From NCBI GenBank assembly GCA_035720425.1, contig DASTOB010000068.1:1-51331 (forward strand): a stretch of DNA of 51,331 nucleotides. Direction: 5' to 3'. Each line of letters opens with the position of its first letter. Within the stretch, counting starts at the first letter, position 1. Made by a program: the position numbers and the translations under genes. Below, one piece after another: positions 51,329 through 51,331 of the stretch. Source of the stretch: DASTOB01 sp035720425 (GTDB lineage Bacteria; Chloroflexota; Limnocylindria; Limnocylindrales; CSP1-4). Below the pieces are notes generated by a model. That model worked only from the letters and a program-made list of their open reading frames with translations, ran no database searches and was not told the DNA's origin.

Positions 51329-51331
51329 CCC

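Overview
This 51 kb window is GC-rich chromosomal DNA from a bacterium that I infer to be a member of the Chloroflexota, most likely near the uncultured soil and freshwater Limnocylindria/Ellin6529 lineages. The inference rests on gene order, very high GC with many GTG starts, dense start/stop overlaps, and Gly/Pro/Ala-rich tails. No taxonomic marker was searched.

Layout. 1-11051 is accessory: the start of a glycosyltransferase, a nucleoside phosphorylase, a secreted multidomain protein, a cupin, and tRNA-Val(GAC). The last 39-47 bases of that tRNA recur twice downstream, enclosing a cyclase-ATPase-TPR gene and a decayed kelch gene. A J-domain/SigJ-like sigma pair, a cupredoxin lipoprotein, a small membrane protein and a VOC protein follow. 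11052-11601 holds degenerate repeats. 11602-20740 carries a T-box-controlled thrS, then infC-rpmI-rplT-pheS-pheT, then cvpA and a 3-methyladenine glycosylase gene; mutS2 follows to 23117. A class A penicillin-binding protein and tyrS are divergent (23142-27346). 27347-28095 holds minisatellites. 28096-34843 is a compact minus-strand histidine operon (TrpR/YerC-like regulator, hisG, D, C, B, H, F, IE), with hisA divergent across a 26-bp near-palindromic operator. 35730-41511 holds a VOC protein, a LuxR-type regulator, a flavin monooxygenase and an EF-G-like GTPase. 41587-51328 is the genome-maintenance block: yebC-ruvC-ruvA, an Rrf2 regulator, ruvB-tgt, a 53-residue basic protein, recA, a DUF2269-like membrane protein, recX and rny.

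How it works together. The core blocks are conserved housekeeping neighbourhoods: translation (aminoacyl-tRNA synthetases, IF3, L35, L20), histidine synthesis from PRPP, and Holliday-junction processing with RecA/RecX and RNase Y.

Unusual themes: (i) inferred non-standard starts (ATA for infC, CTG for the glycosylase and tgt); (ii) extended -10 boxes 6-10 nt before start codons that lack Shine-Dalgarno sequences, implying leaderless mRNAs; (iii) in-frame tandem-repeat expansions inside housekeeping proteins, most strikingly about 47 Ser/Ala-rich residues in the HisF barrel; (iv) RNA or DNA regulatory structures at thrS, infC, hisA and downstream of ruvA. I saw no CRISPR array, transposase, integrase or rRNA gene.
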